DNA of 64,000 nt, from positions 186,001 to 250,000 of the forward strand of contig NZ_AUCI01000002.1 of assembly GCF_000429685.1 (NCBI RefSeq). The letters run 5' to 3'. How positions within the stretch are numbered: position 1 is the first letter of the stretch; every line of letters begins with the position of its first letter. Positions 53,964 to 64,000 of the stretch are shown piece by piece. This DNA comes from Salibacterium aidingense DSM 18341 (GTDB taxonomy: Bacteria; Bacillota; Bacilli; Bacillales; Marinococcaceae). Position numbers and translations under genes: made by a program. The notes under the pieces are model-generated. The model was not told the DNA's origin and searched no databases. It saw only the letters and a program-made list of their open reading frames with translations.

Positions 53964-54173
53964 TTACAGGTTCTCCACTTTAAAATCTTCTTTTTTCTGT
54001 TCATGCTTCAGTTGGTCCTCGGAAACCGGTTGAATGAACTCAATATTATAATTTTTATCCGCCAACTTCTGCCGTACTTCCCGTTCTGTTTCCGCTTCAA
54101 TAAACAGGGAATCCGTATTTTCCCGCACAGGGATTTGATTAAAATCTTTTTGATAATACACTTTGAATATCAT
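53964..54173 (-). CDS. rpoY: RNA polymerase epsilon subunit
   Basis: 69 residues (IFKVYYQKDFNQIPVRENTD...), the size and sequence type of RpoY/YkzG (DUF1447). It binds near the polymerase jaw and may protect against phage-encoded inhibitors. It lies directly upstream of rnjA on the same transcript. Confidence 0.9.
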   Translation of the reverse strand: MIFKVYYQKDFNQIPVRENTDSLFIEAETEREVRQKLADKNYNIEFIQPVSEDQLKHEQKKEDFKVENL

Positions 54174-54513
54174 GTTTGATCTCTCCTTTTTCTATATACC
54201 TCAAGACATGCTGTCCAACGGCCTCCGGTTTCCGTCAATTGCAGCATATCTATATAAACGATCATTGTATTACTTCTACCATATATTATAAATCAAATGA
54301 ATAAAAGTAACCACGAGGAAGTTTTTATTTTCATACGCCCGACAAGTATCCAATTAACAAATTGTAATCGATATCTGAACATTTTTCAATAGAATGTTAC
54401 GCTGTATAAATATTATGTTCGAAAATATGATGAGTCGAGCGGTTTATGTTACGATATTACTTGTATTTTCAGAACGCGGAATATATAAAAGAAAGCTGTA
54501 AGGTGATGGAGTT
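54174..54513. other. AT-rich divergent intergenic region
   Basis: 340 bases between rpoY (minus) and the HAD gene (plus). It is AT-rich and should hold the promoters of both units, including one for rpoY-rnjA. I see no open frame with a ribosome site, no RNA gene and no long repeat. Confidence 0.5.
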
Positions 54514-55290
54514 ATGAAAAAACCTTCTATCGTATTTTTTGACATTGATGGGACGCTTTATACAGAAGAAATGACATTACCTTTGTCTGCAAAAAAAGCT
54601 GTGGAAGAGCTTCAGAGAAAGGGAGTATATGTCGCGATCGCCACGGGCCGGGCCCCGTTCATGTTTGAACCGCTGCGGCAGGAATTGGGGATCGAAACAT
54701 TTGTAAGCTTTAATGGTTCCTACGTGGTGGCAGAGGGGGAAGTGATTGATAAAAAACCTCTGGAAACTGCAAAAGTAGCTCAATTACATAAAACAGCCGG
54801 ACAGCTGCAACATCCCATGGTCTTTCTGGATCATGAACAGGCGGCAGCAGATTCGGAAGAAAACCAGGCAATTGCAAAAGGACTTGGCGACTTAAAAATG
54901 CCGTATCCCCCAACAAAAAAAGATTATTATAAAGAAAAAGAAATTTTCCAGGCCCTTCTTTTCTGCGGACCGGAGGCAGAACAGGAATATAGAAATAATT
55001 ATGATACGTTTCGTTTTGTTCGCTGGCATCAACTGGCGGTGGATGTCGTTCCTTCGGGAGGGTCAAAAGCTGAAGGCCTGCAGGCGGCGGCCAATCATTT
55101 AGGGTATTCTATGGAAGACACAGCTGCGTTTGGAGATGCCTTGAATGATATGGAAATGCTGAAAGAAGCGGGGGTAGGTATTGCGATGGGAAATGCCCTC
55201 GAAGAAGTAAAACAGGCAGCGGACATCGTGACTTCCCCTGTGTATGAAGATGGGGTAAAACAGGGGCTGGAACGAATAGGACTGTTATAA
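54514..55290 (+). CDS. HAD-superfamily hydrolase, Cof type (YkrA-like)
   Basis: 258 residues: motif I FFDIDGTLYTEE (about 7-18), a C2 cap domain, motif III Lys in GGSKAEGLQ, and motif IV AFGDALNDMEMLKEAG (about 207-222). It should dephosphorylate sugar phosphates or related metabolites. B. subtilis ykrA lies at the same place, between rnjA-rpoY and def. ATG 54514 follows AAGGTGATGG. Confidence 0.88.
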   Translation: MKKPSIVFFDIDGTLYTEEMTLPLSAKKAVEELQRKGVYVAIATGRAPFMFEPLRQELGIETFVSFNGSYVVAEGEVIDKKPLETAKVAQLHKTAGQLQHPMVFLDHEQAAADSEENQAIAKGLGDLKMPYPPTKKDYYKEKEIFQALLFCGPEAEQEYRNNYDTFRFVRWHQLAVDVVPSGGSKAEGLQAAANHLGYSMEDTAAFGDALNDMEMLKEAGVGIAMGNALEEVKQAADIVTSPVYEDGVKQGLERIGLL

Positions 55291-55425
55291 TATTTGAGAA
55301 AAGCGTGGGGGCCCTGAACAGGGGTAATGTCCCATAGCAGCCTCGTACGGTTCTTCGTCCTGCAGACCCTTATGTGGGTCTGACGGGTGCTGGCGCTGGA
55401 TCTCGAAAACATCCAAAATCTAAAA
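55291..55425. other. Intergenic sequence with a stable hairpin
   Basis: This gap between two convergent genes is unusually GC-rich and contains CAGACCC/GGGTCTG (55363-55382) with a six-base loop, and other short complementary stretches. It may be part of a structured RNA or a decayed repeat. I do not recognise a known RNA family. Confidence 0.35.
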
Positions 55426-55466
55426 AGAAGGACGAAGGCTTATAAAGCCCCATCGTCCTTCTTTCC
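55424..55466 (-). terminator. Terminator of def
   Basis: AGAAGGACGA and TCGTCCTTCT pair around AGGCTT...AGCC; on the minus strand CTTTTTAG follows. It overlaps the last codons of def. Confidence 0.75.
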
Positions 55467-55988
55467 TGTTTCCGGTATTTCTTCTTCGATCCGGTCATAA
55501 AACATAATGCCATTAAGATGATCCAGTTCGTGCTGAAAAACAATGGAAGGAAGATCACGCAGCCGGAGCCGCACTTTTTCATTCTCCAGGGATATTCCTT
55601 CAAGAGTAATCCTTTTATAACGCGGGACATTGCCCGGAATTTCCCGGTCTACAGAAAGACAACCCTCCCCTCCTTCGAGGTGCGTCATTTCTACAGAATG
55701 TCGGGTGATCTTTGGATTAAACAATCCATAGCTGTACAGATTTTCTTTGTCATCCGTTACATGGACGGCAAACATTCGTTTGTTGATTCCCAGCTGCGGC
55801 GCAGCAAGGCCAACCCCCGAACGCAGCTGATATTTTTCTGCCATTTCGGGATCCTGACTGTTTTTTAGAAACTCCAGCATCTGTTTTAGTGTCTCTTTAT
55901 CTTCTTCGGAAGGAGGCATGGGGACCTCTTCTGCAACCATGCGTAAAGCGGGGTGGCCTTCCCTTACAATATCATTCATCGTCAGCAT
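55440..55988 (-). CDS. def: Peptide deformylase
   Basis: 182 residues: motif [11 protein letters not shown] (about 58-67), motif II EGCLSV (about 108-113, metal Cys), motif [12 protein letters not shown] (about 153-161). It removes the N-formyl group of nascent proteins. The insert-containing length is that of the type 2 deformylase of bacilli (YkrB/DefB). The same-strand neighbour downstream is none; the upstream gene, YjcZ-type, is 180 bases away. Confidence 0.93.
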   Translation of the reverse strand: MLTMNDIVREGHPALRMVAEEVPMPPSEEDKETLKQMLEFLKNSQDPEMAEKYQLRSGVGLAAPQLGINKRMFAVHVTDDKENLYSYGLFNPKITRHSVEMTHLEGGEGCLSVDREIPGNVPRYKRITLEGISLENEKVRLRLRDLPSIVFQHELDHLNGIMFYDRIEEEIPETGKKDDGAL

Positions 55989-56171
55989 GTATTTATCCCT
56001 CCAGCGCTTGCTTTTTATTATGTATTACAGAGTACAGGATATTATTTCAGTATATCAGAAATAAGGGAATGGAAAAACCAGAAGCAATTTAATAAGAAAA
56101 TAAGAAAGGAAAAAGAAAAAAAGAGGGACTCTCCCCCTTTTTTTCGAAAGTAAATTTTTAGGCAAAAGCGT

Positions 56172-56333
56172 TTACTCTTTGTGTTCCACTCTTGAAGCTC
56201 CAACGATTACGAGCAATATAAATAACACGACGATCAACGCAAATGCTTTTCCGCCGCCGTACCCTCCAGTACTGTAGCCGCCGACCTGGCCCTGGCCATA
56301 GTTATAAGGGTTATACATTTGATTTCCCCACAT
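56172..56333 (-). CDS. YjcZ-family small membrane protein
   Basis: 53 residues: a Gly/Tyr-rich N-terminus ([20 protein letters not shown]...) and one C-terminal helix with [18 protein letters not shown]. This is the YjcZ pattern of spore-former proteins, which are often sporulation-expressed and membrane-bound. ATG 56333 follows AAGGAGGG. Confidence 0.8.
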   Translation of the reverse strand: MWGNQMYNPYNYGQGQVGGYSTGGYGGGKAFALIVVLFILLVIVGASRVEHKE

Positions 56334-56555
56334 TAGATTTCCCTCCTTCAAGACGAATACTGATTATGGGTTATTTCCCTAATACCCTATGTCATAGTAA
56401 TAAAAATGAGTGGGCAGTAACCTAAAAAACAATGATGTTTGTTGATTTTAGAGTATGTGTTGTTTTATGATTGTGAGGGTAAATAACGTAAGAAAACTAG
56501 GATAGGAATGTAAATAAATGTTTGGAAGCAGGGAAGAAGCAGGGAGGAGAAAGCA

Positions 56556-57236
56556 GTGTTTTTACATAGCAAAAAACTATTTTTAGGAGCAGCGGTTATA
56601 TGTCTGCTCTCCTTGACGGCATGTGGTGAAAGTGCATCCGATAAAGCATATACTCATCTCGAAAAGGCCGTAGAACTGGAAGAAGGGTTTGAAGCGCAGC
56701 AGGAACCCATTATGAACCTTGAAGAACAGGAACAGCAGTTGTATGAGGACATGCTCTCTCTTGGTACGGAAGAAATGGATGAAATTGAAAAGCTGGCAGA
56801 AAAAGCAAAAGATCTGGCGGAAGAGCGTAAAGGGAAATTGGAAAAAGAAAAAGAAAGTATTGAAGCAGCCTACGAAGAATATAAAACAGCGGAAGAAGAA
56901 ATGAGCAGAGTAGAGGGAGCAGAAAGTGAGGCAGAATCTCTTCAGGAAGCCATGAACAACCGATATAACGCTTATCAAAGTTTATATGAAAGTTACCAGG
57001 AAGCTATTACACAGGATATATCTTTATATGAAGCCTTTACGAATGAAGATCTCACCATCGAAGAACTGCAGAACCAAATTGATCAAGTTAATGAACAATA
57101 CAGCAAGGTTATCGAAAACAGGGATACGTTTAACGAGTATACCGATGAATATAACAAAGCAAAAGAAAACTTTTATGAAGCGTCAGAACTTGAGATTGAC
57201 ACTGGAGAAACAGAAGAGGTGGAAGAATCAAACTAA
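56556..57236 (+). CDS. YkyA-like lipoprotein
   Basis: 226 residues. Signal peptide with lipobox LTAC (Cys23), then an almost entirely helical, highly charged coiled-coil region (Glu/Lys rich, about 35-205) and an acidic tail. This matches YkyA, the putative cell-wall-binding lipoprotein encoded just before the pdh operon in B. subtilis. GTG 56556 follows AGGGAGGAG. The role is unknown. Confidence 0.82.
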   Translation: MFLHSKKLFLGAAVICLLSLTACGESASDKAYTHLEKAVELEEGFEAQQEPIMNLEEQEQQLYEDMLSLGTEEMDEIEKLAEKAKDLAEERKGKLEKEKESIEAAYEEYKTAEEEMSRVEGAESEAESLQEAMNNRYNAYQSLYESYQEAITQDISLYEAFTNEDLTIEELQNQIDQVNEQYSKVIENRDTFNEYTDEYNKAKENFYEASELEIDTGETEEVEESN

Positions 57237-57365
57237 GGAGAAACCTCGGCGTGGGCGCAGAAGTCCGAGAAGGGTCTGCATAAGCAGGGAACAGCGTTTT
57301 CTAGAGGGAAAAACTACCCGGGAATCTTTCTGAGTCTCGCCGTCTTGTTTCAAACGCACGGCGGA

Positions 57366-57438
57366 CGGACATTCATTCCTTTATTTCGTTGATTTTTCCA
57401 GCCCAGTCTTTTTTACGATTTAACGGAATAAATGTCCG
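57366..57438. repeat. Inverted repeat with 14-base arms
   Basis: CGGACATTCATTCC (57366-57379) and GGAATAAATGTCCG (57425-57438) pair with one mismatch across a 45-base loop. It could be the ends of a decayed mobile element or a long-range RNA stem. Confidence 0.5.
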
Positions 57439-57485
57439 CAAGATTCTGTTCGCAGGTGTGGAAATTAGGACACCAGCATCTGCCC

Positions 57486-57532
57486 ACAAAAAGCCGGAAC
57501 GATTCAGAAAAGAATCGTTCCGGCTTTTTTGT
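57486..57532. repeat. Dispersed intergenic hairpin element, copy F (hairpin only)
   Basis: ACAAAAAGCCGGAACGATTC and GAATCGTTCCGGCTTTTTTGT form a nearly perfect 20-base stem with T-runs on both strands. The core GGAACGATTC links it to the other copies; it should work as a bidirectional terminator. Confidence 0.75.
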
Positions 57533-57753
57533 CCATCTGCACCTTGATATACACGAGGCGCCTTCATGTTGTAGTAAATAGTTATTCTGCCGGCATCCCA
57601 CAGCGGCAGTCTGTCATATAAAAAAAAGAAATTGAATTCGCTTCCAACAGGGAATGCTGTTTGTAGCAAGTGCGAAATGATATATAACAGTAAGGTTTTT
57701 TAACAATTCCTCCAGAAGGCGGAAAACTCATAAAAACGTTTGAACAAAAAGGA

Positions 57754-57781
57754 TTGACGAATCTTTTTCAATTAGTATATT
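57754..57781 (+). promoter_or_regulatory. SigA-type promoter of the pdh operon
   Basis: TTGACG (57754-57759) and TATATT (57776-57781) are separated by 16 bases. The start codon of pdhA lies about 240 bases downstream, leaving a long leader. Confidence 0.65.
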
Positions 57782-58013
57782 CTTATCAAAGAGCAGGGTT
57801 GTTTCATTTTTTTTGAACTTTTACTGGAACAGTTGTATCATGTAAAAGAGATGGCTCCTGATGATTATACAAAAGGACTGCAGGGTACATTAGTTCTAGT
57901 GGAAATGATAAACATCCAAGCTGATGTTTTCATCGGATGTGGTTACCCTAATTGTAGGTTGAAATGGTGCGGAGGTATCTTATTTCTACCCATGGAAAGA
58001 AAGGAAGAGGTGA

Positions 58014-59105
<1,092 letters not shown>

Positions 59106-59108
59106 GCT

Positions 59109-60086
59109 ATGGCGCAAATGACGATGATTCAAGCAATAACAGATGCAATGCGTACGGAGCTGAAAAACGACGAAAACGTGCTTGTTTTCGGGGAAGACGT
59201 AGGACAGTACGGAGGAGTATTCCGGGCAACAGAAGGGCTGCAGAAAGAATTCGGGGAAGACCGTGTGTTTGATACGCCCCTGGCGGAATCCGGCATCAGC
59301 GGACTTTCGATCGGTCTCAGTCTTACCGGTTTCCGCCCTGTCATGGAAATTCAGTTTTTTGGCTTCGTATTTGAAACAATGGATGGCATTAGTGGTCAGA
59401 TGTCAAGACTCCGTTATCGCTCCGGGGGTCATTATAATGCTCCCATCACGGTTCGTTCTCCTTTTGGAGGAGGGGTGAAAACCCCGGAACTGCATGCGGA
59501 CAGTCTGGAGGGTTTGATGGCTCAATCCCCCGGATTAAGAGTCGTGATTCCATCTTCCCCTTACGACGCCAAAGGGTTATTAATTTCCTCCATCCGTAAT
59601 AACGATCCAGTCATCTTCCTTGAGCATATGAAGCTTTACCGCTCCTTCCGTGAAGAGGTGCCGGAAGAAGAATACACCGTAGATCTTGATAAAGCAGAAG
59701 TGAAACGTGAAGGAAAAGATGTTTCTATTATAACGTATGGAGCGATGGTCCATACATCGCTGAAAGCAGCCGAAGAATTGGCTGAAGATGGAATTGAAGC
59801 AGAGGTCGTTGATCTTCGGACCATCAGCCCTCTTGATATGGAAACCGTCCTTGAATCCGTGAAAAAGACAAACCGGGCCATTGTGGTACAGGAAGCACAG
59901 AAGCAGGCGGGTATCGCAAGTAATGTTGTTGCTGAAATTAACGAGCACGCGATTCTTCATCTGGAAGCACCTGTGCTGCGGGTTACTGCTCCGGATACGG
60001 TCTTCCCGTTTGCAGCGGCCGAAGATATCTGGCTCCCGGATCATACCAATGTAACGGAAAAGGCAAAAGAGGTCGTCCATTTCTAA
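59109..60086 (+). CDS. pdhB: Pyruvate dehydrogenase E1 beta subunit
   Basis: 325 residues: [19 protein letters not shown] near the N-terminus, [19 protein letters not shown] in the middle and the C-terminal domain with [10 protein letters not shown]. It pairs with PdhA. A GAAGGAG site precedes ATG 59109. It is clearly homologous to, but distinct from, the AcoB at 3175. Confidence 0.93.
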   Translation: MAQMTMIQAITDAMRTELKNDENVLVFGEDVGQYGGVFRATEGLQKEFGEDRVFDTPLAESGISGLSIGLSLTGFRPVMEIQFFGFVFETMDGISGQMSRLRYRSGGHYNAPITVRSPFGGGVKTPELHADSLEGLMAQSPGLRVVIPSSPYDAKGLLISSIRNNDPVIFLEHMKLYRSFREEVPEEEYTVDLDKAEVKREGKDVSIITYGAMVHTSLKAAEELAEDGIEAEVVDLRTISPLDMETVLESVKKTNRAIVVQEAQKQAGIASNVVAEINEHAILHLEAPVLRVTAPDTVFPFAAAEDIWLPDHTNVTEKAKEVVHF

Positions 60087-60188
60087 AACGGGGTCCACGC
60101 TATTCAAGCAGACTGAAGAAGGAACAAAGTGTTTCTTTTTCAGTTTCTTCTGTTTTAAAGTAATAGACATCAAAAGGAGGCAACCATA

Positions 60189-61508
60189 GTGGCTTTCGAA
60201 TTTCAATTACCAGATATTGGTGAAGGTATTCACGAAGGTGAAATTGTAAAATGGTTTGTGAAAGCGGGCGACACGGTCCAGGAAGACGATGTGTTGTGCG
60301 AAGTTCAAAACGATAAAGCCGTTGTTGAAATTCCTTCTCCAGTAGAAGGAACGGTTAAAGAAGTGAAAGCGGAAGAAGGAGCAACGACAAATGTTGGGGA
60401 TGTCATTCTTATTATTGATGACGGCAGTGAGGATTCCCCTTCCGACGACAGCGGCGGCGGGAGCCGTACAGAAGAACAGACAGAAGAACAAGCAGAAGAA
60501 CAGGCAGAAGAGAAAACAGAAGAAAACACTCAAAAAGAAAGCTCTGCTGAAACAGAGAAAGCTTCTCAAACCGAAAAGGCTTCTGATCAAAAAGACGATG
60601 GAAAACGTGTTATCGCGATGCCTTCTGTGCGAAAGTTTGCCCGTGAAAAAGGGGTGGACATCCAGAATGTTCAAGGATCCGGTAAAAACGGACGCATTTT
60701 AAAAGAAGATGTTCATTCTTATCTGGAAGGCGGCCAGCCTGCAGCTGAAACCGGGGAAGATAAAGAAGCAGCACCGGCCGGCGGAGCTCCTGTACAAGAT
60801 ACTGCAGCTCAGGAAGAACGTGTTCCAATGAAAGGCATCCGGAAGGCCATTGCCAAAGCGATGGTAAATTCCAAGCAGACAGCGCCGCACGTCACCCATC
60901 TTGATGAAGTAGATGTAGAAAATCTGGTGGCTAACCGCAAAAAATTCAAACCAGTAGCCGCAGAAAAGGATATTAAACTGACTTATCTTCCTTACGTCGT
61001 CAAAGCGTTAACGTCAGCCATCCGGGAATACCCTGTGCTGAATGCCTCTATTGATGATGAGAATGAAGAAATTGTTTATAAGAAATACTTTAATATTGGT
61101 ATTGCTGCTGACACGGAACAAGGCCTTGTCGTTCCTGTGGTGAAAGAGGCAGACCGAAAATCGATCTTCATGCTTGCAGATGAAATCAACGAATTAGCCG
61201 GCAAGGCCCGCGACGGGAAGCTGTCTTCGGAAGAAATGAAAGGCGGCTCTGCCACAATCTCTAATGTGGGCTCGGCGCAGGGACAATGGTTTACACCAGT
61301 TATCAACCATCCAGAAGTGGCGATTCTTGGAATCGGCCGTATAGAAGAAAAAGCAGTAGTTCGGGACGGAGAAGTTGTCATCCGCCCAATGCTTGCTTTA
61401 TCCTTAAGTTATGACCACCGTCTTATTGATGGCGTTACAGCACAAAATGCCCTCAATCACATCAAACGTTTGTTAAATGATCCAGAATTATTAGTAATGG
61501 AGGGGTAA
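60189..61508 (+). CDS. pdhC: Pyruvate dehydrogenase E2, dihydrolipoyl acetyltransferase
   Basis: 439 residues from GTG 60189 (AAAAGGAGG upstream). One lipoyl domain (about 1-78, lysine in QNDKAVVEI), an acidic Glu/Gln/Thr-repeat linker (about 85-130), one E3-binding domain (about 140-175) and the catalytic domain with SYDHRLIDG. It forms the core of the complex and moves acetyl to CoA. The very acidic linker fits a halophile. The 102-base gap before it may hold a secondary promoter. Confidence 0.93.
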   Translation: MAFEFQLPDIGEGIHEGEIVKWFVKAGDTVQEDDVLCEVQNDKAVVEIPSPVEGTVKEVKAEEGATTNVGDVILIIDDGSEDSPSDDSGGGSRTEEQTEEQAEEQAEEKTEENTQKESSAETEKASQTEKASDQKDDGKRVIAMPSVRKFAREKGVDIQNVQGSGKNGRILKEDVHSYLEGGQPAAETGEDKEAAPAGGAPVQDTAAQEERVPMKGIRKAIAKAMVNSKQTAPHVTHLDEVDVENLVANRKKFKPVAAEKDIKLTYLPYVVKALTSAIREYPVLNASIDDENEEIVYKKYFNIGIAADTEQGLVVPVVKEADRKSIFMLADEINELAGKARDGKLSSEEMKGGSATISNVGSAQGQWFTPVINHPEVAILGIGRIEEKAVVRDGEVVIRPMLALSLSYDHRLIDGVTAQNALNHIKRLLNDPELLVMEG

Positions 61509-61512
61509 ACAA

Positions 61513-62925
61513 ATGGTAGTAGGAGATTTTGCTGAAGAAGTAGATACGCTGATTATAGGATCCGGCCCAGGGGGATACGTCGCTGCCATCCGGGCTGCAC
61601 AGCTTGGACAGTCTGTCACAATCGTTGAAAAAGGAGACTTGGGCGGTGTTTGTTTAAATGTGGGATGTGTGCCGTCTAAAGCGTTAATTCAGGCTGGTCA
61701 CCGTTTTCATGAAGCACAATCCGGAGACGATATGGGGATCACTGCAGAGAATGTAAGTGTCGATTTTTCAAAGGTACAGGAATGGAAATCGAGCGTCGTG
61801 CAAAAGCTGACAGGCGGGGTAGACGGTCTGTTAAAAAGCAATAAGGTCAATATCGTGCGGGGAGAAGCGTATTTTTCAGATCGTGATTCTGTAAAAGTTT
61901 CCACGGATGAATATAATTCACAGACGTACAAGTTTAAGAACTGCATCGTAGCAACCGGCTCCCGTCCTATTGAACTGCCTAATTTTAAGTACAGCGACCG
62001 CATCATTAATTCAACAGGCGCCCTTGCCCTCGAGGAAATTCCCCAAAAGCTGATCGTTATCGGGGGAGGATATATTGGAATTGAACTTGCCGGGGCTTAT
62101 GCTAATCTTGGAACAGAAGTAACAGTTCTGGAAGGAGAAGAAAGAATTCTCACCGGTTTTGAAAAGCAGATGGCCCAACTGGTAAATAAGCGCTTAAAGA
62201 ATAATAATGTTACCATTGAAACCAAAGCGTTTGCCCAGTCTGTAGAAGAATCAGAAGACGGAGTTAAAATAACCGCTGAAGTAAATGGAGAAGAAAAGAA
62301 TTACGAAGCAGATTATGTCCTTGTCTCTGTTGGACGTAAGCCAAACACAGACGAATTAGGTTTGGAACAGATTGGCGTCAATATCAATGATAAGGGATTA
62401 ATTGACGTGGACGAACAGTGCCGAACCAGTAATGAACAAATATATGCAATTGGTGATATCGTTCCAGGCGCCCAATTGGCCCACAAAGCATCGTATGAAG
62501 GGAAAGTCGCGGCCGAAGCTATTTCCGGTGAAGCTGCCGCGGTGGATTACCTTGCAATGCCAATGGTGGTCTTTTCCGATCCTGAGCTTGCAAGTGTCGG
62601 CTATACGGAGCAGGAGGCAAAGGATGCAGGCTATGAGGTAACAGCGGCAAAGTTCCCATTTCAGGCTAATGGAAGAGCGCTGTCGCTTAATGACTCAGAA
62701 GGCTTCATGAAACTGGTTACCCGAAAAGAAGACGGCTTGGTTATTGGAGCTCAAATTGCCGGGCCTAACGCTTCTGATATGATTGCAGAAGCCGGTTTGG
62801 CTATTGAAGGCGGCATGACAGCAGAAGACCTCGCCATGACGATCCATGCCCATCCTACTCTTGGAGAGATTACGATGGAAACGGCCGAAGTCGCACTAGG
62901 TCTTCCGGTACATGTAACAAAATAA
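61513..62925 (+). CDS. pdhD: Pyruvate dehydrogenase E3, dihydrolipoamide dehydrogenase
   Basis: 470 residues: FAD motif [13 protein letters not shown] (about 15-27), redox disulfide [16 protein letters not shown] motif [10 protein letters not shown] and catalytic HAHPTLGE near the C-terminus. It reoxidises lipoamide for PDH and probably for other 2-oxoacid complexes. ATG 61513 lies six bases after GGAGG (overlapping the pdhC stop); gap to pdhC four bases. Confidence 0.93.
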   Translation: MVVGDFAEEVDTLIIGSGPGGYVAAIRAAQLGQSVTIVEKGDLGGVCLNVGCVPSKALIQAGHRFHEAQSGDDMGITAENVSVDFSKVQEWKSSVVQKLTGGVDGLLKSNKVNIVRGEAYFSDRDSVKVSTDEYNSQTYKFKNCIVATGSRPIELPNFKYSDRIINSTGALALEEIPQKLIVIGGGYIGIELAGAYANLGTEVTVLEGEERILTGFEKQMAQLVNKRLKNNNVTIETKAFAQSVEESEDGVKITAEVNGEEKNYEADYVLVSVGRKPNTDELGLEQIGVNINDKGLIDVDEQCRTSNEQIYAIGDIVPGAQLAHKASYEGKVAAEAISGEAAAVDYLAMPMVVFSDPELASVGYTEQEAKDAGYEVTAAKFPFQANGRALSLNDSEGFMKLVTRKEDGLVIGAQIAGPNASDMIAEAGLAIEGGMTAEDLAMTIHAHPTLGEITMETAEVALGLPVHVTK

Positions 62926-62935
62926 ATAGGCAAAA

Positions 62936-62968
62936 AGCAATGGAGCATCTGCTCCATTGCTTTTTTTG
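62936..62968 (+). terminator. Terminator of the pdh operon
   Basis: AGCAATGGAGCA and TGCTCCATTGCT form a perfect stem followed by TTTTTTTGG. Confidence 0.92.
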
Positions 62969-62969
62969 G

Positions 62970-63277
62970 TATATAGGGAAGTACAAATTTGGGTGTCAAA
63001 ATCCAGCTTCACCGCTCAGACGCTGGGAGGGAGACCGATGTGGAAAAGATTACTATAACGTGCCTTGTTCGTCAGACCGGACCGAAAAGTCCGTGGAGAC
63101 TGCTAATAAACAGGCCAAGCTCTTCCTTTCCCAAGAGACATGGAATCCATTAGCAGGAAGAAGAGGGGGAAGGAGGGTTCTCCAAATGCTTTTAAGTGAT
63201 ATTAGAAGAATCATGACTAATGCGTCTATTTAAAAAAATCCCCTCGGCAATGTCCTTCAGGTTGGGAGAAAGACAAA
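62970..63277. other. Non-coding gap after pdhD with short GC-rich hairpins
   Basis: No credible gene. Short self-complementary pieces (CCAGC/GCTGG near 63002-63025, GGAC-CGAAAA-GTCC near 63078-63092, CTCTT/AAGAG near 63121-63140) hint at a structured RNA or decayed repeat. I do not recognise a family. Confidence 0.35.
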
Positions 63278-63312
63278 AGAAGATCCCGGGCGCTGCATTC
63301 TGCCGGGACCTG
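63276..63312 (-). terminator. Terminator of the BCCT transporter gene
   Basis: On the minus strand GTCCCGGC and GCCCGGGAT pair around AGAATGCAGC and are followed by CTTCTTTTG. It lies directly past the transporter stop. Confidence 0.75.
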
Positions 63313-63318
63313 CTTCCG

Positions 63319-64000
63319 CTATTTATTTACTTGTTTCTTTAAATCTTCTTTTTCTTTTTGCAATCGTTCTTTTTCTTCACGCAGTTTATTACGTTCTGCT
63401 TGAATGACGGCTTTGTCCGATTGAATAACGTGTCGTTCACTCTTAAGGGATTTCAATATCGAAACCACCATAAGAAGCATAATGAAGGTGAACGGCAGGG
63501 CAGCAATAATCATTGCTGTTTCCAGCCCGCCCAGGCCTCCAAAATAGAGCAGCACAGCAGCGGCGGAAGATTGAATAGCACCCCACACCATTTTTACAGA
63601 AACGGGAGGGTTAAGGCTTCCATTGGTTGTCTGCATCCCAAGCACGAATGTAGCAGAATCGGCAGAAGTAACAAAGAACGATATAATCAGCAGAATAGCG
63701 ATGGTAATCATAAAAGCAGCTAAAGGAAACTCATCAAGGAGCGAGAACAGTGCGAACTCATCGCCTTGGTTTGACATAATTTCATAAAGAACACCGTTCA
63801 TTAATCCGTCAGCTGAAATGCCTGTCCCGCCAAATACCGAAAACCAGAAAGCGCCAAATAAGGTAGGTACGGCTATGACACCGAGCATAAATTCACGTAT
63901 CGTTCGTCCGCGGGAGACACGAGCGATGAACGTGCCGACAAATGGCGACCAGGCAATCCACCATGCCCAGTAAAAGATTGTCCAGCTTTCCAGCCATGCT
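63319..64000 (-). CDS. BCCT-family (betaine/choline/carnitine) transporter, 3' part
   Basis: The gene runs off the end of the window; about 227 C-terminal residues are visible. The BCCT hallmark WTIFYWAWWIAWSPFVGTF followed by IARVSRGRTIREF is present at its start, then membrane helices and FVTSADSATFVLGMQTTNG. It imports a compatible solute such as glycine betaine with Na+. The C-terminal tail is a charged coiled coil (AERNKLREEKERLQKEKEDL), which may be an osmosensing or oligomerising element, as proposed for the tail of BetP. Confidence 0.9.
   Translation of the reverse strand, partial: AWLESWTIFYWAWWIAWSPFVGTFIARVSRGRTIREFMLGVIAVPTLFGAFWFSVFGGTGISADGLMNGVLYEIMSNQGDEFALFSLLDEFPLAAFMITIAILLIISFFVTSADSATFVLGMQTTNGSLNPPVSVKMVWGAIQSSAAAVLLYFGGLGGLETAMIIAALPFTFIMLLMVVSILKSLKSERHVIQSDKAVIQAERNKLREEKERLQKEKEDLKKQVNK

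Noticed and set aside
60207-60674. Minus-strand frame rich in Phe/Cys inside pdhC
   Set aside because: It is the antisense of the Glu/Gln-rich linker, not a membrane protein.

Overview
The window reads as a chromosome segment of a spore-forming, probably halophilic or alkaliphilic Bacillaceae bacterium. The evidence is low-GC Firmicutes ribosome binding sites; a spore-protein gene (sspP), a YjcZ-type gene and a decayed germinant-receptor locus; wall teichoic acid genes; the Bacillus acetylated lysine pathway; acidic protein surfaces and linkers; and osmotic-stress genes (two MscS channels, a BCCT transporter, a KtrC-type K+ gating protein). From about 43.4 to 63 kb the order closely follows the B. 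subtilis dapH-dapL, ykuT-ykuU-ykuV, ktrC-rnjA-rpoY-ykrA-def-ykyA-pdhABCD region. No plasmid, phage or intact insertion sequence is visible.

Layout. 1-9.6 kb: a sugar-alcohol locus with a glucitol-family PTS (gutM-srlA-srlE, and srlB further down), a complete acetoin-dehydrogenase-like complex (E1 alpha, E1 beta, E2, E3), a SorC-family regulator and a DXP-reductoisomerase-like (DRL) oxidoreductase. 9.6-15 kb: small genes, a collapsed gerA/gerB pseudogene and an OsmC gene with an in-frame UGA at its reactive cysteine. 15-18.6 kb: tagD, a CDP-glycerol transferase and tagGH. 18.6-22.7 kb: a BirA-controlled bioY/acyl-CoA ligase/thiolase/hydratase operon. 23-29.7 kb: an S-layer-anchored protein, a fumarate-reductase-like pair, a racemase-fold protein, a thioesterase and an old yellow enzyme. 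29.7-31.9 kb: a CadA-like metal ATPase with an in-frame UGA at the first cysteine of its CxxC motif. 32-43.3 kb: amidase, tRNA-Val, sspP, small membrane proteins, a carboxylate symporter, MscS, an HPr-like protein, an HD-GYP protein, isocitrate lyase, MFS/MarR and an RraA-like protein. 43.4-62.9 kb: the conserved Bacillus block ending in pyruvate dehydrogenase. The 3' end of a BCCT transporter gene closes the window.

Two observations stand out. First, the 1-9.6 kb locus links a polyol PTS, a DRL enzyme (a family that interconverts DXP and 2-C-methyl-D-erythritol 4-phosphate, MEP) and a thiamine-dependent alpha-ketol-cleaving complex. Chemically these could form an undescribed catabolic route: 2-C-methyl-D-erythritol (or a related branched tetritol) is phosphorylated on uptake to MEP, oxidised and rearranged to DXP, and cleaved like acetoin to acetyl-CoA plus glyceraldehyde 3-phosphate. 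Pyruvate dehydrogenase is encoded separately at 58-63 kb, so the first complex is not the housekeeping enzyme. Second, two unrelated genes carry UGA exactly where their families have a functional cysteine. The frame stays intact afterwards, and each UGA is followed at a similar distance by a strong hairpin. They are best explained as selenoproteins, which would make this a selenocysteine-using Bacillaceae.

The segment also carries a dispersed intergenic hairpin family (core CCGAACGATT/AATCGTTCGG, at least six copies) whose outer stem bases vary in a pair-preserving way. All family assignments come from reading the sequence; no database search was run.
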